From the NCBI RefSeq assembly GCF_003265345.1, contig NZ_QFWW01000007.1, forward strand, positions 332,036 through 396,035: a stretch of DNA of 64,000 bases, given 5' to 3'. The notes under the pieces were generated by a model. That model worked only from the letters and a program-made list of their open reading frames with translations, was not told the DNA's origin and ran no database searches. This document shows positions 56,743-64,000 of the stretch, piece by piece (position 1 is the first letter of the stretch; the number at the start of each line of letters is the position of its first letter). The stretch comes from Lentzea terrae. GTDB lineage: Bacteria > Actinomycetota > Actinomycetes > Mycobacteriales > Pseudonocardiaceae. Position numbers and translations under genes: made by a program.

Positions 56743-57627
56743 GTGACCACGGCCGACGACTTCGCACTGCACCGGACCCACCTGATCGGCGTGGCGTACC
56801 GGCTGACCGGCAGCGTTGCCGACGCCGAGGACGCCGTGCAGGAGGCGTGGCCGCGCTTCTCGGCCGCCGAGGGCGTCAGGGACGTGCGCGGCTGGCTCAC
56901 GACCGTGGTCAGCCGCATCTGCCTGGACCGGCTGCGGTCGGCGGCCGTGCGCCGCGAGACCTACGTGGGCTCCTGGCTGCCGGAACCGCTGCTCACCACC
57001 GGTGAGGACGACGACCCGCTGGCGGCCGTGGTGCGGGCGGACGGCGTGCGCATGGCGGCGCTGGTCGTGCTGGACCGGCTCACTCCCGAGCAACGCGTCG
57101 CGTTCGTGCTGCACGACGCCTTCTCGTTGCCGTTCAACGAGATCGCGGACGTGCTGCAGGTCTCGGAAGCCTCCGCGCGCCAGCACGCCTCGCGCGCCCG
57201 CAAGGCCGTCGCGGGTGCCGAGCCACCGCCCCGCGCCGCGCTGGCCGAGCAGCAGGAGGTGCTGGAGAAGTTCCTGCAGGCCATGTCGAGCGGTGACATC
57301 GACGCCGTGCTGAGCCTGCTGCACCCGGACGCGGTGATGATCGGCGACGGCGGCGGCAAGGCGCGCACGGCGGTCAACACGGTGTCCGGCGCGGAGAAGG
57401 TCGCCCGCTTCTTCTTCGGACTCCTCCGCAAGTACGGCTTCGAGGACGATCTTCCACAGATGCGGCCCGCACTGGTCAACGGCGACCTCGGCATGGTCAT
57501 GCCGGCCCAGGGCGACGTGGCGGCGCGCGTCACCACGTTCACCGTGCACGACGGCAAGGTCCTCGCCGTCTACGACCTGGCGAACCCCGACAAGCTCGGC
57601 CACGTGGAGTTTGGGTCCAGACCGTAA
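56743..57627 (+). CDS. ECF41-family sigma factor (SigJ type) with SnoaL-like C-terminal domain
   Basis: 294 residues. Sigma region 2 (HRTHLIGVAYRLTGSVADAEDAVQEAW, then VRDVRGWLTTVVSRICLDRLRS) and region 4 (LDRLTPEQRVAFVLHDAFSLPFNEIADVLQVSEASARQHASRARKAV) are followed by a SnoaL-like domain of about 120 residues. The hallmark DGGGK motif of ECF41 (MIGDGGGKARTAVN) is present; in this family it tunes activity without a separate anti-sigma factor. ECF41 genes typically sit next to their single target, often a carboxymuconolactone-decarboxylase-like gene, exactly as found here at 58541-59098. Confidence 0.92.
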   Translation: MTTADDFALHRTHLIGVAYRLTGSVADAEDAVQEAWPRFSAAEGVRDVRGWLTTVVSRICLDRLRSAAVRRETYVGSWLPEPLLTTGEDDDPLAAVVRADGVRMAALVVLDRLTPEQRVAFVLHDAFSLPFNEIADVLQVSEASARQHASRARKAVAGAEPPPRAALAEQQEVLEKFLQAMSSGDIDAVLSLLHPDAVMIGDGGGKARTAVNTVSGAEKVARFFFGLLRKYGFEDDLPQMRPALVNGDLGMVMPAQGDVAARVTTFTVHDGKVLAVYDLANPDKLGHVEFGSRP

Positions 57628-57687
57628 CCGTCACGGGATCGTTTCGACGCTAACGTTCACAAGCTCGGCCCGCTCGTCGGCAACCGC

Positions 57688-57716
57688 TCCACCGCGAAGT
57701 TCGACTTCGTGGTGGA
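57688..57716. terminator. Bidirectional hairpin terminator
   Basis: TCCACCGCGAAGT (57688-57700) pairs with ACTTCGTGGTGGA (57704-57716), 13 bp with one G-U pair and a 3-nt loop. It lies between the convergent sigma-factor and methyltransferase genes and can serve both. Confidence 0.7.
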
Positions 57717-57723
57717 GTCCTGG

Positions 57724-58536
57724 TCACCAGCGGAGTCGCAGCAGCTTCCCGACGTCCCTGAGCTTCGGGATCGCGCTGACGACCTTCATCTGGATCCTGC
57801 CGGACCTGGGCAACGCGTCCAGGTGCGGCAGGTCCACGCTGCGCCAGGCGTCCACAGTGGTCAGTCCGGGGTGCAGCGCCTCGACCTCGCGCGGATCGTC
57901 GACGCCCCAGTGCAGTGTGGCGCCGGCGTTGCGCACGGCCGGAACGAGCTTCTGCAGCTTGATCCCCCACGAGCCGTATACGTCGAACAGCAGCTCACCG
58001 CTCGCGAACCTGTTGGTGATCCTGCTGATCAACGCGTGGCCCTCCTCTCGTGTCAGGTACATCGAGAGGCCCTCGAACACGGCCACCGTCGGGCGGTCCG
58101 CCGGCACTGCTTCGAGCCACGCGTCCTCCGTGACGGACGAGGCCACGAGCCGGTAGTCGCCGGGCGGTTCGGGCAAGAGCTTGTGCCGCAACGCGACGAC
58201 GTCCGGCATGTCGACGTCGACCCACCGCACGGTGTCCGGCCGTTCGATGCGATGCGCGCGGGTGTCCAGCCCGCACGCGAGGTGCAGCACCGTGCAGGAC
58301 GGGTTGCTGCGGAGGAACTCGCGGGTCCAGTCGTCGAGAACCCTCGCGCGGATGGCGACGCCGACCGAGGTCGTCGTGTTCATCCCGGTCTTGGCGAAGT
58401 CGTAGTCGATGCGGTCGACCGCACGCTGCGCCTCGTCGTCGTGCAGCACGGAGGTGGCCCGCCCGCTGTCCACCGCCCGGCCGTACAGCGTGGCGAGCAT
58501 GGTCTCCTGGGCACCCGTCAGGGTGATCTTCTCCAC
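57724..58536 (-). CDS. SAM-dependent methyltransferase of the LCM/TcmP-like family
   Basis: 270 residues. Typical of PF04072 O-methyltransferases: LTGAQETMLATLYGRAVDSGRA, YDFAKTGMNTTTSVGVAIRARVLDDW, the SAM loop VLHLACGLDTRAHRI, WVDVDMPDVVALRHKLLP and VFEGLSMYLTREEGHALI. It starts 4 nt after the stop of the AhpD-like gene, so the two form one operon under the ECF41-type promoter. Substrate unknown. Confidence 0.88.
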   Translation of the reverse strand: MEKITLTGAQETMLATLYGRAVDSGRATSVLHDDEAQRAVDRIDYDFAKTGMNTTTSVGVAIRARVLDDWTREFLRSNPSCTVLHLACGLDTRAHRIERPDTVRWVDVDMPDVVALRHKLLPEPPGDYRLVASSVTEDAWLEAVPADRPTVAVFEGLSMYLTREEGHALISRITNRFASGELLFDVYGSWGIKLQKLVPAVRNAGATLHWGVDDPREVEALHPGLTTVDAWRSVDLPHLDALPRSGRIQMKVVSAIPKLRDVGKLLRLRW

Positions 58537-58540
58537 GGCT

Positions 58541-59098
58541 CTAGTGTGCCGGGACGCGGCAGGCGTCGCCGCTCGTGAAGCCCTGGTCCTTGATCTCGAA
58601 CGCGCTGTTGAACCGCGCCCGCTGGTTCTCCAGCGCGATCTGGTAGGTCAGCGCGACGAGTTCCTTGCGTCCCAGCAACTCCTCCAGCTCCGCGACCTGC
58701 TCGTCGGTGACGCTGACCGGTGTGGTGGTCATCGCGTCGGCGTACGCGAGCGCCTTGCGTTCGAGGTCGGTAAACAGCGGTGACGTGGCATACGAGTCGA
58801 TGTGCTTCAACCGCTCGATGTCCAGGCCTTCGTGCTTCATCAGCATCGCGCCGAAGTCGACGCACCACGAGCAGCCGAGCTGCACGGCCGTCCGGTAGAC
58901 GCACAGCTCGAACAACGGTCCGTGGGCCGCCTTCTTGACCGCCAGCTCGTGCCGGCCGCTCGCGACCAGCAGCTTCGGGTGGTGAGCCATCACGGTGACC
59001 GGCTCCGGCACCGCCCCGAACTCCCGCCTCGCGAACCAGTACACGGCCCTGGTGAGCAGGCCGGCGTCCTTCTTGGTGACTCCCTTGATCCTCGTCAT
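58541..59098 (-). CDS. Carboxymuconolactone-decarboxylase / AhpD-like protein
   Basis: 185 residues. The CMD/AhpD fold with redox-active CSWC in LCVYRTAVQLGCSWCVDFGAML, and the C-terminal VSVTDEQVAELEELLGRKELVALTYQIALENQRARFNSAF helix pair typical of ECF41-linked CMD proteins. Probably an oxidoreductase or peroxidase. The ATG at 59098 is right behind an ECF41-type promoter (TGTCACA-N16-CGTC), giving an almost leaderless message. Confidence 0.9.
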   Translation of the reverse strand: MTRIKGVTKKDAGLLTRAVYWFARREFGAVPEPVTVMAHHPKLLVASGRHELAVKKAAHGPLFELCVYRTAVQLGCSWCVDFGAMLMKHEGLDIERLKHIDSYATSPLFTDLERKALAYADAMTTTPVSVTDEQVAELEELLGRKELVALTYQIALENQRARFNSAFEIKDQGFTSGDACRVPAH

Positions 59099-59106
59099 GC
59101 CCACTG

Positions 59107-59133
59107 GACGAGCCGGCGCCAGAGAATGTGACA
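59107..59133 (-). promoter_or_regulatory. ECF41-type promoter TGTCACA-N16-CGTC
   Basis: On the minus strand, TGTCACA (59133-59127) and CGTC (59110-59107) are separated by 16 bp. This matches the known ECF41 target promoter. It lies 8 bp before the start codon of the AhpD-like gene, a classic ECF41 target, and the sigma-factor gene is 1.5 kb away. Confidence 0.85.
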
Positions 59134-59180
59134 CCTTTGGGTGACTGGGTTGCGGGGCAGGCAGCTCATAGGGTCCTGGC

Positions 59181-59360
59181 ATGAGCAACGACTTCGTGCT
59201 GGACATCGATCACGAGTCGGCCGGCCTGCTGGCGGGAACACTGCTGGCGGGCGACTCGTGCGCGGTGCCGGTGCGTCACCAGAACGTCCGACTGCTGCTG
59301 TGCGCGCTGCCCGGCGAGGACGGAATGCGACTTTTCCTGCGTCGCAACACGCCGAACTAA
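59181..59360 (+). CDS. 59-residue protein of unknown function
   Basis: MSNDFVLDIDHESAGLLAGTLLAG...RLLLCALPGEDGMRLFLRRNTPN, a small mixed alpha/beta protein ending in TAA. Evidence that it is real: a TAGGGT box 6 nt before the ATG (leaderless pattern seen throughout the window), good codon use, and it fills the space between two divergently placed genes. Its last 4 bp overlap the convergent DUF5753 gene. No family recognised. Confidence 0.6.
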   Translation: MSNDFVLDIDHESAGLLAGTLLAGDSCAVPVRHQNVRLLLCALPGEDGMRLFLRRNTPN

Positions 59361-59875
59361 CGGTCGTAGACGGCCACGTACTCCATGAGCAGGTCACGCG
59401 ACCGCTCGTTGTCGAGCGCGACGGCGTGCATGCGCTGAAAGACGAGCATCGCCCGTTCGACGGTGGCCGCGTCGCTGACGAGTGCCCAGTTCGCGAGGTA
59501 GACGAGCGGTGGCTCGTGCTCGTACTGGATCAGCGCGTAGTCCATCCCGACCGCCGCCGCCCCGCCCGCGCTGGCCGGCACGATCCGGATCGACGGCGCG
59601 TGGAACAGCAGGTGCAGGACCTGGTCCTCCATCAGCCGGTTGCTGCCGACGACGGTGCGCAGCGCGTACTCGTGGATGAAGAACACGCACGGTGGCAGCA
59701 CGCCGTCGCGTTGCAGCTCCGGTGCCGGGCTGAGACCCAACGCCGCGGCGAGCGCCTTCGCGTAGCACTCGGTCCGCAGGAGGACGGGAACGGTGACGCC
59801 GCTGAAGCAGGTGATTTGCGTGGCGCCGGCCGCGGCGAGCACGACGAACTGTTCGCCGGCACCGTGCTGGGTCAT
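59357..59875 (-). CDS. Orphan DUF5753 sensor domain protein (Scr1-type, no HTH)
   Basis: 172 residues. The pattern of the DUF5753 domain of Scr1-type XRE regulators is clear: FSGVTVPVLLRTECYAKAL, CVFFIHEYALRTVVGSNRLMEDQVLHLL, SIRIVPASAGG, DYALIQYEHEPPLVYLANW and ALDNERSRDLLMEYV. The usual N-terminal XRE helix-turn-helix is missing. The ATG at 59875 has its own leaderless box (TACGGT, 59883-59888), so the short form is intended, not truncated. It may act as a ligand-binding partner of XRE proteins encoded elsewhere. Confidence 0.78.
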   Translation of the reverse strand: MTQHGAGEQFVVLAAAGATQITCFSGVTVPVLLRTECYAKALAAALGLSPAPELQRDGVLPPCVFFIHEYALRTVVGSNRLMEDQVLHLLFHAPSIRIVPASAGGAAAVGMDYALIQYEHEPPLVYLANWALVSDAATVERAMLVFQRMHAVALDNERSRDLLMEYVAVYDR

Positions 59876-59892
59876 GCCCGGAACCGTAAAGG

Positions 59893-59902
59893 CATGATCA
59901 TG
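59893..59902. promoter_or_regulatory. Perfect palindrome CATGATCATG
   Basis: A 10-bp fully symmetric site just upstream of the -10 box of the DUF5753 gene, a candidate operator in its promoter. Confidence 0.4.
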
Positions 59903-59940
59903 ATCTCGCCGCGCGAAAAGCTCGCCCATCAGGGCGACTG

Positions 59941-60478
59941 TCACGGACGGGCGACCTGGGCGAGGAAGGAGATCGCCTTCGACTCGGCGTGCCGGACGAC
60001 GAGCAGGAACGGCCGGTCCACCTGTACCACGATCGGGCCCGCTCGGCGGCTGCCTCCACCCCCGCGGCCGATAACGTCTCGACCAGGTCGTAGTTCGCGC
60101 TGACGTCCACTTTGAGCAGTGACAGCGTGACCTTGGCGGTGTGTCGCGGACCACGAACACCGAGGGGTCGAGCGGCTGCTCCAGCGAGCTGTCCGGCAGC
60201 AGCACGAGCACCTCCACGCCGGACTTGGCTGGCAGCGCGACCGTCTGCCAGCCGTCGTGGCGGGGGTGTAGCCGAGCTCGGCCGTCACCTTCATCGTCGG
60301 GCGCCAGGCTCGAAGTCCCGCAGCAGCGAGTCGAGCGCCGTGCGGGTCTGGCCACGGGCACCCTCTCGGACGAGTGCCAGGGCTATGGCCACCGAGAACG
60401 GTGACCAGCACGCGTTCTCTGACGGATCAGGGACGGCGACGCGGTGCAGGTTCAGGGCGAAGCCGCCTGATCAGTCAA
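59941..60478 (-). pseudogene. Decayed serpin gene copy
   Basis: Its translation aligns in pieces with the intact serpin upstream: N-terminus TTG ACT GAT CAG..., then VAVPDPSENACWSPFSVA, then HDGWQTVALPAKSGVEVLVLLPDSSLEQPLDPSV, and finally VQVDRPFLLVVRHAESKAISFLAQVARP ending in TGA. A one-base deletion near codon 5, loss of about 110 residues after DFEPGA, and a second large deletion plus frame changes before the C-terminus destroy it. The reactive-centre region is gone. A small hairpin TCGCCC-ATCA-GGGCGA (59922-59937) follows. Confidence 0.88.
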
Positions 60479-60493
60479 AAATCCTCCCAGGTG

Positions 60494-61501
60494 TTATGGA
60501 CGGGCGACCTGCGCGAGGAAGTAGATCGCCTTCGACCGGGCGTGCCGGACGACGAGCAGGAACGGCCGGTCGACGGTCACCACGATCGGCTCGGTCGGGA
60601 GCTCGAGCGACACGGTCCGGAACGTCACGGCGGTGGCCGCCGCTCCTTCCAGGCCTTCTTCGTCGATTCGCAGCACGGCCTCGTGGATCACGTCGTCGAC
60701 GAACAGGCGCTCGTCCGGCGAGAGGCCGCTGAAGTCGGCGTTCCTGGCGAACATGCGCCGGACCCCGAGGCGCTCCAACACGTTTTTCAGCTGGAACTTC
60801 TCCCGTACGTCCACTTTGGGCAGTGAGAGCTCGATGTTCACCCGGTTGGCCGCTTCGAGGACCGACGGGGTGAGCGGCTGCTCCAGTGAGGTGTCCGGCA
60901 GCAGGATCAGGGTCTCGACGCCGGACGCCGCCGGGAGCACGATCGTCTGCCAGCCGTCGTGGCGGGCGTAGCGGAACTTCTCGGTCACCTTCATCGTCGG
61001 CACGTCCACGTCGCCGCCGGGCGCGTGGAACGGCCTGGGCGCGGTCTCCCACGCGGCGAACGGGTTCAACCAGCCGACCTTGAGGTACAGCGCGTTGACG
61101 ATGATCGCCGCGGCGTCTGGAGGCGGTGGACTCGTCAGCAGTTCGGGGATCAGGCCGCGGGTCGTCTCGGCGACGTCGGTGTTGACGAGCTTGCGGACCG
61201 TCGTCGGGTCGGTGAAGTCGGTGCGCCGCACCGACTTCGTGAGCGAGAAGTCCGGGTTCAACGTCAGGTCGTCGTCGGCCCACAACGTGTTGGCGACGGC
61301 CAGTTCGGGCACGTCGAGGGCGTCGGCGGCGTCGAAGTCCGTCAGCAACCCGTCGAGCTCGGCACGGGTCTCGCCGCGCGCGGCCTCGCGGGCCAGCGCG
61401 AGCGCACTGGCCACCGAGAACGGCGACCAGCACGCGTTGGAGGACGGATCAGGTACGGCGACGCGGTGCATGGTCAGAGCGAAGTCGGCCTGATCGGTCA
61501 C
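60494..61501 (-). CDS. Serpin-family protease inhibitor, cytoplasmic
   Basis: 335 residues, short for a serpin (370-400) and without a signal peptide. Family motifs: NACWSPFSVASALALA, IIVNALYLKVGWLNPF, LILLPDTSLEQ, the hinge EEGLEGAAATAVTF and the C-terminal DRPFLLVVRH. The reactive-centre loop between the hinge and DRPFL carries RTVSLELPTEP, so an Arg or Ser-Leu P1 is possible. Serpins trap serine or cysteine proteases by a conformational switch. GTG start with GGAG 7 nt upstream. A decayed duplicate lies immediately downstream. Confidence 0.9.
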   Translation of the reverse strand: MTDQADFALTMHRVAVPDPSSNACWSPFSVASALALAREAARGETRAELDGLLTDFDAADALDVPELAVANTLWADDDLTLNPDFSLTKSVRRTDFTDPTTVRKLVNTDVAETTRGLIPELLTSPPPPDAAAIIVNALYLKVGWLNPFAAWETAPRPFHAPGGDVDVPTMKVTEKFRYARHDGWQTIVLPAASGVETLILLPDTSLEQPLTPSVLEAANRVNIELSLPKVDVREKFQLKNVLERLGVRRMFARNADFSGLSPDERLFVDDVIHEAVLRIDEEGLEGAAATAVTFRTVSLELPTEPIVVTVDRPFLLVVRHARSKAIYFLAQVARP

Positions 61502-61510
61502 GAGAAACTC

Positions 61511-61729
61511 CTACTGTCGTGGATCTGGCAGTGCCATCACGATCGGATCTTCCGGGACGGGCCGCTCCCCCGCTCCTCCCATCGGCCCGAACGGCTTGGG
61601 GTGACGAGGTTCGCGCACGCCGGCCGAGCCGTCGTCGTCCCCCTGGTCGTCGAAGCCCACGGGCACGGCTTCCCTGCTCGGTCTCCGCCACGGCCACGGT
61701 CGGCCTGGCGGTCTGGATTCGTCCGCCAT
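61511..61729 (-). CDS. Small Pro/Gly-rich hypothetical protein
   Basis: 72 residues, low in hydrophobic residues and probably disordered (MADESRPPGRPWPWRRPS; then EPRHPKPFGPMGGAGERPVPEDPIVMALPDPRQ). It begins 10 nt after the dgt stop on the same strand and ends 9 nt before the serpin gene, filling the gap in frame. Codon usage is typical of the window, but there is no domain. Moderate confidence that it is translated. Confidence 0.55.
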   Translation of the reverse strand: MADESRPPGRPWPWRRPSREAVPVGFDDQGDDDGSAGVREPRHPKPFGPMGGAGERPVPEDPIVMALPDPRQ

Positions 61730-61739
61730 GGCTTCGAAG

Positions 61740-62978
61740 CTACGCCGATGCGCGGTGCCAGGCCACGGCCTGCGCGTCGGTGAGCAGCGCGACCTGGTCG
61801 ATGACGACGCGAAGCCGTGCGGCGTAAGAGGAAGCGGCCGCGAACACCGGGCGGAACGCGGGGTCGAGCAGCGTCGGGCGTTCCAGCAACCGGGTGACCA
61901 GCTCGGCGATGAGGTCGCGTTGCTCGGCCTGCATGGCCAGGCGGGCCGGGTCGCTCATCACGTACCGGACGGCCATCGCCTTGAGCAGGGCCACTTCCGC
62001 CGCGACCTGGCGCGGGATCTCCAGCGACGCGTTGTACCTCGTGAGCGCGCCGTCGCCGTGCACCTCACGAGTGGCGGTGACGGCGGCACTCGCGAACCGG
62101 CCGACCAGCTCGCTGGTGAGGTTCTTCAACGCGACCTGCGCGCCGAGCGAGCCGTCGTACTCGTGCTCGGTCCAGTAGCCGATCACCGGCAGCTCGAGCA
62201 GTTGCTCGGCGGTGGCTTCGAGCGCGGCCACGGACTCGTCGGAGAACGTCTTGGCCGCGAGCGACGCGATGGCGGCGCGTTCGTCCGGGCGGGCCAGCGC
62301 ACCGAGACTGATGCGGTGCGCCAGGACGCCGTCCTCGACGTCGTGCACCGAGTACGCCACGTCGTCGGACCAGTCCATCACCTGCGCCTCGATGCACCGC
62401 TCACGTTCCGGTGCACCCGCACGCATCCACTCGAACACTTCGAGGTCGTCGTCGTACACGCCGAACTTCACCGTGCCCGGCGTGCGCTTCCACGGGTACT
62501 TCGTCGCCGCGTCGAGCACTGCGCGCGTGAGGTTCAGTCCGTGCGCGGACTTCGGTTCGAGACGGGCGAGGATGCGGAACGTCTGCGCGTTGCCCTCGAA
62601 ACCACCGCACGGTCCGGCGAGCTCGTTGAGTGCCCTCTCGCCGTTGTGCCCGAACGGCGGATGACCGATGTCGTGCGCGAGGCCGGCTGTGTCGACGATG
62701 TCCGGGTCACAGCCCAGTTCCTCGCCGATGCCGCGGCCGATCTGCGCGACCTCCAGCGAGTGCGTGAGCCGGGTGCGCGGAACACCGGTGACCTCGGAGC
62801 CCTCACCGGGGCCGACGACCTGGGTCTTGCCCGCGAGCCGGCGCAACGCCGCCGAGTGCAGCACACGGGCGCGGTCGCGGGAGAACGGCGTGCGCGTGTC
62901 GGTGCGGGCGCCCGGCAGCACGGCGGTCTTCGGAACTTCAGCGAGCAGGCGCTCCGCGTCGTGGCCGGTATATCCCAT
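61740..62978 (-). CDS. dgt: Deoxyguanosinetriphosphate triphosphohydrolase-like HD protein
   Basis: 412 residues. The HD metal site is [13 protein letters not shown]...[22 protein letters not shown], and [19 protein letters not shown] supplies the last Asp and the dNTPase signature. It hydrolyses dNTPs to nucleoside and triphosphate, limiting nucleotide pools; some relatives act in antiphage defence. In actinobacteria dgt commonly lies near dnaG, as here. The ATG overlaps the stop of the DUF218 gene by one base (TGATG). Confidence 0.93.
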   Translation of the reverse strand: MGYTGHDAERLLAEVPKTAVLPGARTDTRTPFSRDRARVLHSAALRRLAGKTQVVGPGEGSEVTGVPRTRLTHSLEVAQIGRGIGEELGCDPDIVDTAGLAHDIGHPPFGHNGERALNELAGPCGGFEGNAQTFRILARLEPKSAHGLNLTRAVLDAATKYPWKRTPGTVKFGVYDDDLEVFEWMRAGAPERERCIEAQVMDWSDDVAYSVHDVEDGVLAHRISLGALARPDERAAIASLAAKTFSDESVAALEATAEQLLELPVIGYWTEHEYDGSLGAQVALKNLTSELVGRFASAAVTATREVHGDGALTRYNASLEIPRQVAAEVALLKAMAVRYVMSDPARLAMQAEQRDLIAELVTRLLERPTLLDPAFRPVFAAASSYAARLRVVIDQVALLTDAQAVAWHRASA

Positions 62979-63652
62979 CAGCCGATTTTAGGGAGCTTGA
63001 GCTCGTCGAACACGCCGGCGTGCGCCTTCATCAGGCGGTAGTAGAGCAACGCTCCGGTCTCGCGCTTGATGTAGAACCACTGCGTCTCGCGCGTCTGCAC
63101 GTTCGGCCCGACGCGTGTCGGCGAGGTCCACGTGTGCAGACCGGCGTCCTCGGCCATGGTGCGGGCGCGCAAAGAGTGCCACGGGTCGCTGACGATCACG
63201 GCGGTCTTCAGACCGCGTTCCTCGGCGACCGACGCGACGGCCCGCAGCGAGCCGAGCGTGTCCGCGCCCTCGCCGACCTGCAGCACCCGGTCCTCCGGCA
63301 CGCCGCGCTTCACCAGCCACAGCTTGCCGACCTGGCCCTCGGTGAAGTTGTCGCCCGGCTGGCGGCCGCCGGTCGTGGCGATGTAGCCGACGACGCCTTC
63401 CTGGTAGAGACCGAGCGCGTGCTCCAACCGCGCTTCGAGCACGTCGGACGGGACACCGTTGTACTGCGCGGCACCGAGGACGATCGCCATGTCGGCTTTG
63501 GTCCAGTCGTCCACGCGCGCGACCTGCCACACCCGGAACGCCGTGCCGCCCACCACGAGCACACCGACCACCAACGCGCCGAAGAGCAGGCGCAACACGA
63601 TCCGACGAATCCTGGCCAGAGGTTTGAGGGGTGGGGTCCGCACCCCATGCAT
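62978..63652 (-). CDS. DUF218 / SanA-YdcF family membrane-anchored protein
   Basis: 224 residues. One N-terminal helix ([25 protein letters not shown]) anchors a DUF218 domain: [76 protein letters not shown] and [20 protein letters not shown]. SanA in enteric bacteria affects vancomycin exclusion and envelope integrity; the reaction is unknown. GTG/ATG choice: [11 protein letters not shown] at 63652 gives the basic stretch before the helix. Confidence 0.87.
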   Translation of the reverse strand: MHGVRTPPLKPLARIRRIVLRLLFGALVVGVLVVGGTAFRVWQVARVDDWTKADMAIVLGAAQYNGVPSDVLEARLEHALGLYQEGVVGYIATTGGRQPGDNFTEGQVGKLWLVKRGVPEDRVLQVGEGADTLGSLRAVASVAEERGLKTAVIVSDPWHSLRARTMAEDAGLHTWTSPTRVGPNVQTRETQWFYIKRETGALLYYRLMKAHAGVFDELKLPKIG

Positions 63653-63703
63653 GGTTCCAGAACCTCAGGGCTGCTGCGTTGACGCCCCTGCAAGGATCAT
63701 CAT

Positions 63704-64000
63704 CATGCCTGCTGAGCAGCCCACCATCCTCGCCACGTCCGGAGGCCTGCGCTCCGGTCACCGGACCTTCCTCGAGTTCGGCAAGCTGATCCACTTCGCT
63801 TTGGATCTGGCGGGCGTCGAGGGCCGCCGGCCGCGGCTCTGCTACGTCGGCACAGCCGGGGGCGACCAGCGGTACATGAACGCGAACATGGCGGAAGCGG
63901 GCAGCGTCGCGGGCGTCGACGTCTCGGTGCTGAACCTCTTCACGATGCCGCCGACCGACGACCTCGAAAGCTATGTGCTGTCCCACGACGTCGTCTGGGT
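63704..64000 (+). CDS. Peptidase S51-like (Type 1 glutamine-amidotransferase fold) protein, 3' end cut
   Basis: 99 codons to the window edge: MPAEQPTILATSGGLRSGHR...RRPRLCYVGTAGGDQRYMNANMAEAG...FTMPPTDDLESYVLSHDVVWV. The N-terminal TILATSGG, the CYVGTAGGD strand-loop and the spacing match peptidase E/cyanophycinase-like S51 proteins. The catalytic Ser lies beyond the window. AAGGA sits 8 nt before the ATG. It diverges from the DUF218 gene. Confidence 0.78.

Noticed and set aside
57628-57723. A short readable peptide (HKLGPLVGNRSTAKFDFVVESW) after the sigma-factor gene, perhaps a gene remnant.
   Set aside because: It has no start or promoter and the bases are explained by a bidirectional terminator hairpin.
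61740-62978. dgt considered as part of a defence island because dNTPases can be antiphage.
   Set aside because: Its position near dnaG and the standard HD sequence fit the housekeeping actinobacterial dgt; no defence genes adjoin it.

Overview
The window is high-GC actinobacterial chromosome. Codon use, many leaderless promoters (a TANNNT box 6-7 nt before the start codon), SARP and LuxR-type STAND regulators, an ECF41 sigma factor, a DUF5753 protein, two P450/ferredoxin pairs, a bacterial nitric oxide synthase and a dnaG/dgt neighbourhood point to a filamentous member of the Pseudonocardiales (Lentzea, Saccharothrix or Actinosynnema type). That placement is an inference from gene content. 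There is no rRNA, CRISPR array or insertion sequence. Two tRNA genes are present: Met-CAU and Asn-GUU.

Layout. 1-5.2 kb: end of a membrane protein, a VOC protein, a 166-bp hairpin element, a flavin disulfide reductase-like enzyme with a convergent TetR gene, small membrane proteins and a MarR regulator. 5.2-12.7 kb: a tight three-gene operon with a HelD-type helicase and two tandem, diverged NACHT NTPases. This is the strongest candidate for an undescribed, possibly antiphage, system. 12.7-15.7 kb: a Fluc (crcB) pair, MarR, an MFS exporter and a methyltransferase. 15.8-24.7 kb: a GGDEF/degenerate-EAL protein, then a leftward run encoding NO synthase, an amino-acid permease and a three-subunit proton-translocating transhydrogenase, and a flavin monooxygenase divergent from a TetR gene across three identical operators.

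25-28.3 kb: an antibiotic-resistance type ABC-F gene behind a classic attenuator (10-residue leader peptide plus intrinsic terminator), followed at once by a P450 and a [3Fe-4S] ferredoxin. 28.3-34.4 kb: a secreted TNT-like protein, a scramblase-like protein, a large SARP regulator and an orphan TPR sensor module. 34.7-40.3 kb: a second TetR/P450/ferredoxin set, a processive glycosyltransferase fused to a degenerate NodB domain with two small membrane proteins, and a divergent LCP-like protein. 40.3-47.4 kb: a LuxR-STAND regulator, a STAS protein, a second orphan TPR module, and a four-gene operon of secreted helical protein, lipoprotein, response regulator and histidine kinase.

47.4-54.3 kb: exonuclease III, an atypical SDR divergent from a TetR gene with duplicated operators, tRNA-Met, a GNAT protein, an MpaB-family protein, two glycosyltransferases, tRNA-Asn and trans-aconitate methyltransferase. 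54.3-64 kb: dnaG, an ECF41 sigma factor, an ECF41-type target operon (AhpD-like protein plus methyltransferase) with a matching promoter, an orphan DUF5753 protein, an intact serpin beside a decayed serpin copy, dgt, a DUF218 protein and the start of a peptidase-S51-like gene.

Common themes are local regulators facing their targets across visible operators, extremely compact packing (many ATGA overlaps and overlapping convergent gene ends) and several domains kept without their usual catalytic residues.
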